From Pelobates cultripes (Eukaryota; Chordata; Amphibia; Anura; Pelobatidae), in contig OW240914.1 in the NCBI GenBank assembly GCA_933207985.1, forward strand, positions 200,992,853 through 201,056,852: 64,000 bases of DNA, read 5' to 3'. The translations under genes were made by a program, and so were the position numbers. Under the pieces are notes generated by a model that was not told the origin of the DNA, made no database searches, and worked only from the letters and a program-made list of their open reading frames with translations. This document shows positions 53,862 to 63,966 of the stretch, piece after piece. Position 1 is the first letter of the stretch; each line of letters begins with the position of its first letter.

Positions 53862-55730
53862 AAACAGCCACCAATGAACTGAAACCTATTAGAAAATTAA
53901 AGAGAGTATTTTTTTAGTTTAGTTTTCTTTAACATATACATAGGCAGTGGTTGGTGTATGTTAATCCACATTTTCATTCATTTTAGAAGTTACCCCCTCT
54001 TTCTAGAAAAAGAATAACGTAGGATTTCTAAGCTATTACAATTAAAATTTTTACCACATAAAGACTGGTGAAGGTCTTCCTCAAATGCCCAGTGGACAAT
54101 CCTCCAATGAGTACATAGTTGTTTAATGTACACCACCCAGTGGTATGTAAATTGAAACAGTCTATCCATTTACCCTCCTTATCCATTACCCTCCATTTAT
54201 GAGAGCCATGTTTTTTTTTTTGTTTATATAGGTATGCGTAATGCATGGCTTGAAATCTGATCCTCTGATCTGATTGTATCATTTCTTAATTTCCACACAA
54301 AAGAAAGAAAAAAATCCCAGTGGAATGTTGTTTGTTACTTATTATTTTGCTAATTTTGCACATTGTACTTGTGATCTGATACCATTTCACAGAACATCTT
54401 GTCTGCACTTTGCATTAATCACTATGAAAAAAAGAGATTGACAAAAAACAATCATGCTCTGTATGATGACGCACTAAAGTAAAGATGTTTGAAGAATTAA
54501 GGGCTTTAGGAGGAACTGCTTACGACAGCTGCTAGAGGTGTCGTTTTAGAGAAGTATTGCTGTATCTCAAAAAACGCTATATTTGACATTGTCCATGAAA
54601 AGGAACTGCATATATGCACTGAAACCACTACTTTAAGATGCAGTGACATTAGAGCTTAGATTGCCCCTTTGCAATGGAACTCTGAGCACCATAACCACTT
54701 CAGATTAGTGTAATACCTATAATGCAAAAAGCCTTTCCTGCCATCCACTGATTTTTTTCTCTCTCAACATGTTACAAAGTAGTTTGACAATATTCAGGTC
54801 ATTCCATGGCCCTATATCCCACCCCTCTGCTGCCATACTGAGTGTACAAATTGCACTTCCACATTATCAACTTAATTTTCATCCATGCTCAAAAGCAGTG
54901 ACCGTGTGTTAGCACTGAGCTATCTTGCAGCTGGCATATAGCTGATTATTACAAAAAAGAACTTGTGCAAAATAAAACCAAACATTTATTTTATTTTGGT
55001 GGATATTCCCTTTGAACATAATTAAGTTCCACTTTCTCTGTATTTGGGATGCTTATGACAAGGTGGTCTCTGTAACCAAATTGCTCTCATAAATCAAGCT
55101 GTTTCAGTTTTAGATACCCATTCATTTTTAGGCTTTAATCACCATTAGCTTAGAGACAGAACAAAAAGATTCCCCTTAACTGTAAGGATTTTATTATTTT
55201 CATATAAAATTAAATAATACAGAAAAGCAAATGACTATGTGTGGCATGTCCTATCAGGAAAAGTACACCTTAGCTAGAGGTGTTTTTTTTTTTTTCTTAT
55301 ATCCCTGATGTCCTAGATTCACGGGAAATGAAAAACGACGTACAAAGATAGCTGGTGACACTTGAGACCTAAGACAGAAGAGGAGTTGGGATTTGTAAGA
55401 AGAAAACACTGAAACAATTGCACTGATTGGCTGAATGAGTTGACAGGCAGTAAGATACATTTATTCTGTAGACAAAATGCATTTGTCAAAGTCAGTTTCG
55501 TATTATAATGCCGAAATGCATTAAATCAGATCTGAAATGAAGATATAGTTTTGCTTACGGCACATTAAATAAATAAAATGAACAGTGCACAGTTTATAAT
55601 ATATGACTCTATCTAGATATGTCTTTCCATGTGCTAAAATTTTGGAATCACAGTAACCTATGCTAAACTACAGTGCATACTATTATTATTTTTAAAAAAT
55701 CTTTTTGATTTAGGACATAAGTAGCACGCC
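53862..55730. other. No recognisable gene
   Basis: AT-rich. Around 54500-54720 words such as 'gacagctgctagaggtg' and 'gagcaccataaccacttcag' echo the family A MITE, so a very degraded copy is likely. The minus-strand frame at 54028-54282 (GKWIDCFNLHTTGWCTLNNY) is not one I can place. Confidence 0.5.
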
Positions 55731-56085
55731 AACAATCTTTGAATTTGCAAAAAGAGAAAAAAACTAACCGCACTTCAATCGTGTGAAGATCCGGATGCTA
55801 AACTGGACCAAGGGTTAAATGCTGTCTCCTGGTTGATTGTAAATCAACACAGAACACTTGTCTGTTTATTAAAGACAATTACAGATATGATAGCCTATGT
55901 TGTCTTTGTTACCATCACACATTGTATATAACAAATTTACATCTGTTACAGTACAAAGGTTTGAGATAAAAGATTACGTGAATTTATCATGTGACTTATG
56001 TAATCATAAGTAAGGTGTTTGAGATGGATGCTTTGAACCATGACATATTTCTTAATAAGCAGAAGTCAAAGGTTGGACATACATA

Positions 56086-56225
56086 TGACTTATGGACATG
56101 CACAATATATCACTTCTGGTGATGCTCACCGGAAGTGACGTATAGCGCATGTCCATAAGTCCAACTTTGGACATGCTTATGACTTATGGACATGCGCGAT
56201 ACGTCACTTCCGGTGACGCTCACAA
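56086..56225. promoter_or_regulatory. Inverted/tandem ETS-CRE-like promoter motifs
   Basis: Three copies of a block of about 35-40 bp: 56086-56128 and 56182-56224 in one orientation, 56129-56162 inverted. Each contains 'acttatggacatgc' and CACTTCCGGTGACG or its inverse CCGGAAGTGACG. GGAAGTGACG joins an ETS site and a CRE half-site. Confidence 0.6.
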
Positions 56226-56417
56226 AATGTTTAATAAGTTTTTTTTAACCAGCACACCAATATAAATTAAATATGTACTATGATGTCATTATTCTTGGAC
56301 AATCTGAACCGGAAGTAATTAGTGAAGCCAATCAGGAACTTGTAGCAACAACTGATATAATTTATGTATAATTGTTTAACCTATATAAGCTAACTCTGTA
56401 AACAGAACCTCCACACT

Positions 56418-56449
56418 TCTGATGAAACCCCAAGGTGAAACGCGTAAAG
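56418..56449 (+). ncRNA. Hammerhead-ribozyme-like motif, Penelope type
   Basis: TTCTGATGA, a stem ACC-ccaa-GGT, then GAAACGCGT: the hammerhead core CUGAUGA...GAAA is intact. The motif's 3' flank is moved to 57512 by the hAT at 56450-57503. Position after a TATA-like box fits Penelope-like terminal repeats. Helix II is short, with an extra A, so activity is unproven. Confidence 0.7.
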
Positions 56450-57503
56450 CAAGCATGTCAAACTCACGGCCCACGGGCCACATGAGGCCAACAATGGACA
56501 TCTTTGTGGCCCAACGAGCCGCGAGTACATGTTTAGTGTTAAAGCAGAGTAGGCACCTGCTTTCCCCACATTGCAGGTGCCTACTCTGCTAACATTTACC
56601 CTGGCCGGGGAGGAGGGCCAGTGAGGGAGCTCAGTGTTCCTGCTCCTCACTGCTCCCTCGCGCGCCCTCTGTAGTGAAGCCGGGCACTGGAATTTGATCT
56701 CATATTCCGGCACCCGGCATCACTAAATTGCGCGCAAGGTAACAGTGAGGAGCAGGAAGGAGATCGCCAGATAGAAGATCCCCACTGGACCCCAGGGAGA
56801 GGCCCCACATCAGCTCCCAATGGAAAGGAGCAATAAAGAAAATGATGTGATTGCAAGAATGTGTAAATGTGTGTATGTCTGTGTGTGTGTGCCTGTCAGT
56901 GTGTGTGTGTGTGTCAGTGAGTATGTGTGTGTGTGTGTGTCTGTCAGTAAGTGTCTGTGTGTGTCAGTGAGTGTGTGTCTGTTTGTGAGTGTGTGTGTCT
57001 GTCAGTGAGTGTGTGTGTCAGTGTCAGTGAGTGTGTGTGTGTGTTGGTCAGTGTTGCATTGGCTGCGACTGGGCAGTGGAGTACCTGGAGGTGCACGGAG
57101 GCACGCAAGCCACATCACATTCCGATGTGACATTGACGTGCTCCCCCTTCACAGGGTTTCAAGAAGTAGCGGGAGGATCAGATATGGCACAGGGTGTGGA
57201 CGGCGCCATTTGTGGTATACCAGGGGCCGGAGTCGCATACTGGCAGCGGCAATGTGAGTGGAGTCTGCTTGTTGGCTAGAGGGGGGTGCTGAGATTTAGT
57301 AGAGGGGGAGGACTGGGATTTAGTATATGGGGGGAACTGGGAATTAGTGGAGGGGGGACTAGGATTTAGTAGAGGGGTGTGCTGTGATTTAGTAGAGGGG
57401 GATGCTGAAAATTTGAAAATGTAAGTTTTTATTTTTTTGTGGCCCACATAAACTTAAACCTTGTTTATGTGGCCCATGCTAGACTGTGAGTTTGACATGC
57501 TTG
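56450..57503. mobile_element. Non-autonomous hAT element (1.05 kb)
   Basis: Perfect 18-bp terminal inverted repeats CAAGCATGTCAAACTCAC, flanked by GCGTAAAG (56442-56449) and GTGTAAAG (57504-57511), an 8-bp duplication with one change. The interior has a GC-rich arm, a GT-microsatellite (56860-57055) and 'gggatttagtagaggggg' tandem units (57290-57410). No transposase. Confidence 0.9.
56860..57055. repeat. (GT)n / GTCAGTGA microsatellite
   Basis: (GT)n runs broken by 'gtcagtgagt' inside the hAT at 56450-57503. Confidence 0.85.
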
Positions 57504-57846
57504 GTGTAAAGTGATTTTTTTTAGTATATTTGGATTTTATATACTATTTGTTGCTTTTTATGTTAATCCTTTTAAATTTAATTTATTTTGGATATTATAC
57601 TTTATTACCCACTGGCTTCCCGGTCCTGCAAATCCCAGGTTGGGATCATACCACAAATGTTTTAAACACCAGAATAGGTCCATGCTCTGGAAAATGTAGG
57701 TAGGATAGCTACTTTTATACTTTTAATATTGTCTGCTGCTATATTGTACCATTGGATATTTTCACTTTTTGTCTTCACATTTCCTACCCACTGGAGTAAT
57801 ACCTGCTGCATTTTATCCTTAGACGGGGTTTATCCCTGTTACATTA

Positions 57847-58014
57847 TATTTTAACCTGCTGTCTGTGTTTGCACATTTTTTTTACACTCTTTTTAGCCTG
57901 CATATTTTAACCTGCTGTCTGTGTTTGCACAATTTTTTTACACTCTTTTTAGCCTGCATATTTTAACCTGCTGTCTGTGTTTGCACATTTTTTTTACACT
58001 CTTTTTAGCCTGCA
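57847..58014 (+). repeat. Tandem repeat, three 56-bp units
   Basis: Copies start at 57847, 57903 and 57959 and are nearly identical ('tattttaacctgctgtctgt', 'tttacactctttttagcctg'). A partial fourth degenerates after 58014. Confidence 0.9.
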
Positions 58015-58181
58015 GTCTACGTCTGCACATTTTTTCTACACTCTAGGAATGATTATCAGACCATAGAAGAACACATTTCTCTTTCAGAAGCGACTAGTCA
58101 CTGATATAATGGCTGCAATTGTGTTGAAAATGTCCACTCACCCATGCTTCAAAACAGAAAAGGAAGTTTTAATTTTTTTAA

Positions 58182-58290
58182 CCTGGGCCGGTGCAAGGAT
58201 ATTTGGCTACACAGGCAAAGATGCATTTTGCCGCCCGCCCTCCCCCCACCTTAAAAAAAATGCATCTTCACCTGTGTGTCTTGTAACCCC
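58182..58290. mobile_element. hAT-like fragment
   Basis: GGGCCGGTGCAAGGATATTTGGC resembles the ends of hAT elements in this window. No partner end or duplication found. Confidence 0.35.
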
Positions 58291-58291
58291 C

Positions 58292-58860
58292 TGTCATGGG
58301 TTTGTGAGTCTATTGCTGTTATTCCTTCAATCCTCCACTAGTCCTAATTCCAGATGTGCTGACGTGAAAGTATTCCCTTTGTGTAGAGTTTAACCAAAAT
58401 AATGGACGCAACCAGTCATATTGGGTAAAAGCAATACTTGGTTTTTTATGCAGTGCCCCTAGCATGGGGTGGGTTTCCAATACAAAATCACATGGGTTTC
58501 CTTCCCTCAAGCCATTGTGTTTGAGAGATAATTGGGCTCCAATTAAGATAATATCGTGTGGTGAAAGTGTCCTCGCCACTGTTTTTTGGAGGGCCCTGTA
58601 TGCCAGCCTCCTGCCCTGTGACTATGGCCCTGTGTTGAACTTTGAGCTAAAAACACTGTTCATGCCTTTTTCCCTTTCTATGGTTCAGTATATGGGACTT
58701 ACCGAATGGATTAGGCTTATGGTGTTCGTTTACCGAACAAACTGTCGAACAGCCGGACCACCCGCAAGTGGAGTGTGCTGCTCGTTAACCTCCCAGAAGC
58801 TGTGGTTAACCGCAGCTTAATTGACCAACGGCTGGGTGGTCAAACTAGATTTCAAATTTG
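58292..58860. mobile_element. LTR-like fragment, copy 2
   Basis: Positions 58292-58600 match 6250-6550. Then 'ccagcctcctgccctgtgactatggccctg' follows in two pieces and resembles 60509-60538 of the LTR at 60430. 'tcgtttaccgaacaaactgtcgaacagccgg' continues in LTR-like style. No internal or terminal duplication seen. Confidence 0.5.
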
Positions 58861-59400
58861 ATGATCTTAGCCAAAGTGAACAACACATTCATAGAACGTC
58901 AAAATAAACAAGATAAGGTCATTTGTTTTTTACAGCTGTGCAACACCATACATTCACCATTTCAGTCCCATTACCAAACATTTCTTAATATGTCAAGGTA
59001 GTTGGACTGAAACGCTGTTTATATGCAAATGCATTTTTAAAATTAAATTTGCTCTTTTGTTTATTTTAAAGCCCTACGAGCACGAGGACGTGCAGTGTGA
59101 GTTAGGCAACTTTTTTATACTGTACTTTTTTAAATAAACCCACGTTTCTATGGAAACTGAAGTTTTGGGGGTTTTTTCCGGCCCACATAAATGCAAACCT
59201 TGTTTATTTGGCCGGTCTTAGCCTTTGAGTTTGACATGCTTATCTTACACCCTCTTATGTGTCACTTATAACCCCCCTTGTATATCTTTTTCTTTCCCCA
59301 GCCCCTTTGTGTGTGTCTCTTTCTCCCTCCCCCAGACCCTTTCTGTAGCTCTCTCCTCTAATTGCATTTTGTGTCTCTTTCCATGCGATATAGATATAGA
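58861..59400. other. Unassigned sequence with a hAT right end
   Basis: Positions 59165-59245 resemble the right end of the hAT at 56450-57503 ('gcctttgagtttgacatgct'). The rest is AT-rich or pyrimidine-rich, with no gene. Confidence 0.5.
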
Positions 59401-59611
59401 TATATAGCAACACACAACCATACAGCCACTCAGTCACAGAGATTTGCAGGCACACAATCAAACAAATACAGGCACACAGCCATACAGGTACAATGTCATA
59501 CAAACACAGACATACAGACACACAGAGGCATCCAGACACTGTCATACAGACACAGGCATACAAAAACATATATACACAGGCTTATAGTCATACAGATACA
59601 GGCATACAGAG
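59400..59611. repeat. Imperfect CA/CATACAGA simple repeat
   Basis: Repeats of 'acaggcacacagccatacag' and related words. The open frames over it are artefacts. Confidence 0.8.
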
Positions 59612-60429
59612 CAGGGGCGGATCCAGAGCCTAATCTTGGGTATAGCACTTTTAGTGGGGTGTAGTGGCTGTAATTGAAAAGTTAGGGCATGTAGTAGGGT
59701 GCTAGGGGCTGTAGTCGGGGGGACAGGGGTTGTAATGGAGGGTTTGGGCTGTAATTGGGGGGTTAGGAAATGTAGTGGGGGGATAGGGGCTGAAGTAGTT
59801 TGATAGCTACAATTTGGGACAGATGCTGTGGTGTAGGTGATATGTGTTGCAACTGGGGGAGAGGAGCTGTAGTGGGGGCTGTGGTGGGGGGTATAGGGTT
59901 GAAGAGGTGGACAGGGGCTGAGAGGGGGGAACAAGGGCTGAGGAAGGGGCACAGGGGCTGAGAGGGGGAACAAGGGCTGAGGAAGGGGCACAGGGGCTGA
60001 GGAAGGGGGAAAGGGACAAGGGCTTAGCAAGGGGACAGGGGATGAGTAGGGGGGCAGAGGGTGAGTAAAGTGACAGGGACTGAGGAGTGGGACGGGGACT
60101 GAGGAAGGGGACAGGGACTGAGTAGGGGGACAGGGGTTGAATGGGAGGACAGAGCTGAGGAAAAGGACAGGGGCTGAGGAAAGGGACAGTCGCTGAGGAA
60201 GGGGGACAGGGACTCATCAAGGGTACAGGGTCTGAGCAAGGGGACAGGGGCTGAGTAAAGTGACTGGGGCCGAGGAAGAAGACAGGGGCTGAGGAGGGGG
60301 AGAAGTCCGGGAAGAAGATCAGTGGAAGTCACGCCCCCTCCTCCTGACATCATCAGGAGTGGTCGGCCGACTCCACTGGCTGCAGGCTGCAGGGAGAGAG
60401 AGGTTATTTAAAAAATCCGAGTCCCCAGC
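59612..60429. mobile_element. Non-autonomous hAT element, left part
   Basis: CAGGGGCGGATCCAGAGCCTAATCTTGGG closely matches the start of the hAT at 20663. The right end is not found before the LTR element at 60430. A G-rich minisatellite fills most of it. Confidence 0.7.
59880..60295. repeat. G-rich minisatellite (~21 bp unit)
   Basis: Units of 'gaggaaggggacaggggctga' with many variants, about 18-20 copies. Pro/Ser-rich frames on the minus strand are artefacts of it. Confidence 0.85.
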
Positions 60430-61492
60430 TGTGACGAAATGCCTTTTGTCCCTGGATTGTTAGGTGACAAGCTGCCCTTTGCCCCCGGCTTTTGGAGGAG
60501 CCTGATTGCCAGCCTCCTTCCTCATGACTATGGCCCTGGGGTGTATTGCCATTTAAAAAGACTATTTGGGGCTTATTGGCTTCTAAAGACAGTTTCTTCC
60601 CATTTGAATCCATGGGAAGGTGTGTTTCTTCCCCTCCCCCGTTTCCTGTCTATTGTTCTCCAGCAGGGCGTTGTCCCAGGCACACTGCCAAACCAGTTGG
60701 AACTGACTGCTTTTGTCCCTCCTTGGTTTCTCAACAGCCCTTGCTATGCTTTACCACATGGAAAATCTACTCTGTTCATGGGATCTGAGCGCTGTTCACC
60801 TAGATTGGGCGCTCAGATCCGAGCTATCTGGGGATAGGTTAAATGTGGGGGTTCTGTGTAATAAAATAAGAATTATGTATTTTTATGTACTTTTACGTAT
60901 TTTGCTGTTAGTGTTAAATGTAGATATTTTCTGTACCTGGAGATAATTGAGTTTACTGCAGTGCCTTAAGCCAATTATCTCCAGGATGGAGAGGAGGGAT
61001 TTCATTGTGTATGTGAGAGTGTTATCATGTTAATTAGTGTTCCAATTGGTTTGTGTCCCTTTTGTCACAGTTTACCACCAGGTCCAGGGGGTGTGCCTCT
61101 GAAAACTTGTATATAAGGAGTAATAAACGCTCATTGGAGTCAGATCATCTTGTACCTTCATGAAGTTTCGGCTCATGTTTGGGGGATTGGAGAAACTACA
61201 CTCTGGGGATTGCTATAATCACTATACTCCCCAGGGTATAATCACTAAGCTCTGCTAAGAGCTTGTTCCTGTTCCTGCTCTCTGGAATTCGGAGAGAGGT
61301 CGACCTGCTGGAAGCTGGACCCTGGTCCTGGGTCCAGAGTGGGTGGAGACGGCGAGATCCCAACCAAGCTGCGGCGGTTCGTGGGGTCTGCAGTGGTTAT
61401 GGTGTCAGGCAGAGTGCTTGGAGTCCTCGGAAAGCACTAGGAGCATCCGTCGGCGGAAGGTACCCGGTCGGGGGGCCAGCGGTTCCGTTACA
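60430..61492 (+). repeat. 5' LTR, PQRQ-repeat element
   Basis: 1063 bp, TG...CA. TATA box TATATAAG at 61110-61117 and AATAAA at 61122-61127, placed unusually close together. Over the comparable 650 bp the 3' LTR shows only about three differences (near 60647, 60702 and 60840), so the insertion is young. Confidence 0.92.
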
Positions 61493-61512
61493 GTGGTGGC
61501 AGCGGTGGGATG
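61493..61512 (+). promoter_or_regulatory. Primer-site-like sequence
   Basis: GTGGTGGCAGCGGTGGGATG directly follows the LTR. It is similar to the site at 40230 (shared TGGTGGCA, AGC and GGGAT), suggesting the same primer. Confidence 0.5.
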
Positions 61513-61614
61513 GCGTCCTAGTGCGAGGTAAAGCAGCTCAGAGACACAGTTCGTTTGGAATTACAATTTGAGGGCAACGCTAGTATTCGTACAGCGCCCC
61601 TGTTCACAGCAAAC

Positions 61615-63675
61615 ATGACCTATCGCTTTGAGGGCGACGCTTACAGGGAGGAGGTCAAGAGGCGGTTAACCAGATATGGCCCGAATCTTTCGACAGAGGC
61701 GATTCTGGCAACCATGCACAAGTTGGATGAGGAGAATCAAGCGGCATGGGAATTTGAGCTCCTATTGCGGAGATTGGGGCTGTGGCCCATTGATATCTCT
61801 CCCCAGCGGCAGACAGCATCCCAGGGCGAGGAGATTGTCGGTCCCTCGTCCCTGCAACAACCATCATCACTGGGAGTTGAGACAGTCGCTCTGACTCCCC
61901 AGCGGCAGTGTGTTGTCAAGGGAGAAGAGACAACCGGTCTCTCTCCCCAGCGGCAGACAGCATCCCAGGGAGAGGAGATTGTCGGTCCCTCGTCCCTGCA
62001 GCAACCATCATCACTGGGAGTTGAGACAGTCGCTCTGACTCCCCAGCGGCAGTGGGTTGTCAAGGGAGAGGAGACAACCGGTCTCTCTCCCCAGCGGCAG
62101 ACAGCATCCCAGGGAGAGGAGATTGTCGGTCCCTCGTCCCTGCAGCAACCATCATCACTGGGAGTCGAGACAGTCGGTCTGACTCCCCAGCGGCAGTGTG
62201 TTGACAAGGGAGAAGAGACAACCGGTCTCTCTCCCCAGCGGCAGTGCAAGTTACAGGGAGCTGAAGGTGTCGTCCTTCCTCCCCAGCGGCAGTGGGAATT
62301 ACAGGGAGCCGAAGGTGTCGTCCTTCCTCCCCAGCAGCAGTGTGAATTACAGGGAGCCGAAGGTGTCGCCCTTCCTCCCCAGCGGCAGTGTGAATTCCAG
62401 GGGGCCGAAGGTGTCGTCCTTCCCCCCCAGCAGCAGTGTGTCCTACCGGGAGCAGAGACAGTTGGTCTCTCTCTCCAGCAGCAGGACAATGTTATGGGAG
62501 TGGAGACAGGCGGTCTCCCTCTCCAGCGGCAGACTGTGTTTCAGGGAGAGGAGCACAGCACCCTATCTCCCCAGCGGCAGCTTACCCTACCAAGGGGAGA
62601 CACCATTCTCCCAGATGGCGCAGAGGGGACCGTGGTCTCCGTGCCTGACCTACAGGGATGCTGGACAGCCTGTCCAGATCCCCAACTACCCTCACAGGAA
62701 CAACAGGAGGAGGGGGTAAGTGCGAATTCCCCTCCCCAGCTAACTCCTAACTTGGCCCCAGGGTTAACAGAGGATATGTTAACCCCCACTGACTCCCATG
62801 TTCCCCTGGCTACTGAGCCGGACTATGTTCCCCGCACCCCAGCAGAAGAGCTGACAGCTGGGCTGACAGCTGGGCAGAGTGCAGTCGGCCTCTGCCCTCC
62901 CTGTGTCCCTTGTCCAGAGCCTGATATCCTGCAGCCTATACCAGCGGAAGAGCTGGCAGCTGGGCAGAGTGCAGTTGGCCTCTGCCCTCCCTTTGTCCCT
63001 TGTACAGAGCTTGACATTCTGCCGGCTATCCCAGCGCAAGAGCTGACATCAGGGCAGAGCACCGCTGGCCTTTGCCCCCCAAGTACCACCAGCTATTTGC
63101 CCAGCTGCACCAGGAAGGCCGAGGATGCTGCATTTTTATCCTACAACCTGGAACCTACCGGCCAGTACTGTTTATTGTGGGGGGGCTACTTTGCCACTTG
63201 TTATTTGTGGGTGGGCTACTCATGTACTTGTTCACTGTGGGTGGGTTTATCGACTAACTCAGGCACTGACCGACAGGTCAGGTACCTGGTTAGTCTCCCC
63301 CCCAAAGGGGAGATGTGTGACGAAATGCCTTTTGTCCCTGGATTGTTAGGTGACAAGCTGCCCTTTGCCCCCGGCTTTTGGAGGAGCCTGATTGCCAGCC
63401 TCCTTCCTCATGACTATGGCCCTGGGGTGTATTGCCATTTAAAAAGACTATTTGGGGCTTATTGGCTTCTAAAGACAGTTTCTTCCCATTTGAATCCATG
63501 GGAAGGTGTGTTTCTTCCCCTCCCCCGTTTTCCTGTCTATTGTTCTCCAGCAGGGCGTTGTCCCAGGCACACTGCCAAACCAGTTGGGACTGACTGCTTT
63601 TGTCCCTCCTTGGTTTCTCAACAGCCCTTGCTATGCTTTACCACATGGAAAATCTACTCTGTTCATGGGATCTGA
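61615..63675 (+). CDS. PQRQ-repeat protein of non-autonomous LTR element
   Basis: 686 codons from the first ATG (61615); the frame is open upstream without an ATG. N-terminus of about 65 residues: MTYRFEGDAYREEVKRRL and TMHKLDEENQAAWEFELLLR, a charged, probably helical segment I do not recognise. From 61801 to 62616, 17 tandem 16-residue units follow, consensus PQRQ-x4-G-x-E-x3-L-x; the first nine form three higher-order 48-residue (144-bp) copies. A Pro/Gln-rich linker is next, then about 2.5 copies of a 30-residue unit with GQSAVGLCPP (62850-63085), and a Trp/Cys-rich stretch (YLWVGYSCTCSLWVG). The frame runs through the 3' LTR start (63316) and stops at 63673. There is no zinc knuckle or enzyme motif. 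It could be a gag-like or accessory protein. Function unknown. Confidence 0.65.
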   Translation: MTYRFEGDAYREEVKRRLTRYGPNLSTEAILATMHKLDEENQAAWEFELLLRRLGLWPIDISPQRQTASQGEEIVGPSSLQQPSSLGVETVALTPQRQCVVKGEETTGLSPQRQTASQGEEIVGPSSLQQPSSLGVETVALTPQRQWVVKGEETTGLSPQRQTASQGEEIVGPSSLQQPSSLGVETVGLTPQRQCVDKGEETTGLSPQRQCKLQGAEGVVLPPQRQWELQGAEGVVLPPQQQCELQGAEGVALPPQRQCEFQGAEGVVLPPQQQCVLPGAETVGLSLQQQDNVMGVETGGLPLQRQTVFQGEEHSTLSPQRQLTLPRGDTILPDGAEGTVVSVPDLQGCWTACPDPQLPSQEQQEEGVSANSPPQLTPNLAPGLTEDMLTPTDSHVPLATEPDYVPRTPAEELTAGLTAGQSAVGLCPPCVPCPEPDILQPIPAEELAAGQSAVGLCPPFVPCTELDILPAIPAQELTSGQSTAGLCPPSTTSYLPSCTRKAEDAAFLSYNLEPTGQYCLLWGGYFATCYLWVGYSCTCSLWVGLSTNSGTDRQVRYLVSLPPKGEMCDEMPFVPGLLGDKLPFAPGFWRSLIASLLPHDYGPGVYCHLKRLFGAYWLLKTVSSHLNPWEGVFLPLPRFPVYCSPAGRCPRHTAKPVGTDCFCPSLVSQQPLLCFTTWKIYSVHGI

Positions 63676-63966
63676 GCGCTGTTCACCTAGATTGGGCGCT
63701 CAGATCCGAGCTATCTGGGGATAGGTAAAATGTGGGGGTTCTGTGTAATAAAATAAGAATTATGTATTTTTATGTACTTTTACGTATTTTGCTGTTAGTG
63801 TTAAATGTAGATATTTTCTGTACCTGGAGATAATTGAGTTTACTGCAGTGCCTTAAGCCAATTATCTCCAGGATGGAGAGGAGGGATTTCATTGTGTATG
63901 TGAGAGTGTTATCATGTTAATTAGTGTTCCAATTGGTTTGTGTCCCTTTTGTCACAGTTTACCACC
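63316..63966 (+). repeat. 3' LTR, PQRQ-repeat element, truncated
   Basis: It matches the first 650 bp or so of the 5' LTR, then stops after 'tcacagtttaccacc', where LINE sequence begins. The remainder, if present, lies beyond the window. Confidence 0.9.

Larger units (their letters stand above)
55730..58045 (+). mobile_element. Penelope-like element, terminal region, plus strand
   Basis: A GC block with inverted ETS/CRE-like motifs (56086-56225), 'aagccaatcaggaac' (CCAAT-like, 56327) and 'ctatataagc' (56382) precede a hammerhead motif at 56418-56449. The sequence resumes at 57512 after a hAT insertion. A triple 56-bp tandem repeat closes the recognised part at about 58014. No coding part remains. 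Limits are approximate. Confidence 0.55.
60430..63966 (+). mobile_element. Non-autonomous LTR retrotransposon, PQRQ-repeat type
   Basis: 5' LTR 60430-61492 (TGTGACGAA...CCGTTACA), an internal region of only 1.82 kb, and a 3' LTR from 63316 that is cut at 63966 by a LINE. The internal region lacks protease, reverse transcriptase, RNase H and integrase motifs and encodes one repeat-rich protein. Primer-site-like TGGTGGCAGCGGTGGGAT follows the 5' LTR, and a purine-rich AAAGGGGAGATG precedes the 3' LTR. Both resemble the equivalents in the Gmr1-type element. The element must move in trans. Confidence 0.88.

Noticed and set aside
54028..54282. 84-codon minus frame (GKWIDCFNLHTTGWCTLNNY)
   Set aside because: It looks somewhat protein-like, but I recognise no domain and see no neighbouring exon or element. 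Not annotated as a gene.
59542..60353. Pro/Ser/Leu-rich minus-strand open frames
   Set aside because: They read the 21-bp G-rich minisatellite; composition explains them.
61737..62489. 250-codon minus-strand frame with CRWGERP-type repeats
   Set aside because: It is the antisense shadow of the in-frame 48-bp PQRQ repeats; the plus frame is longer and has an element-consistent start.
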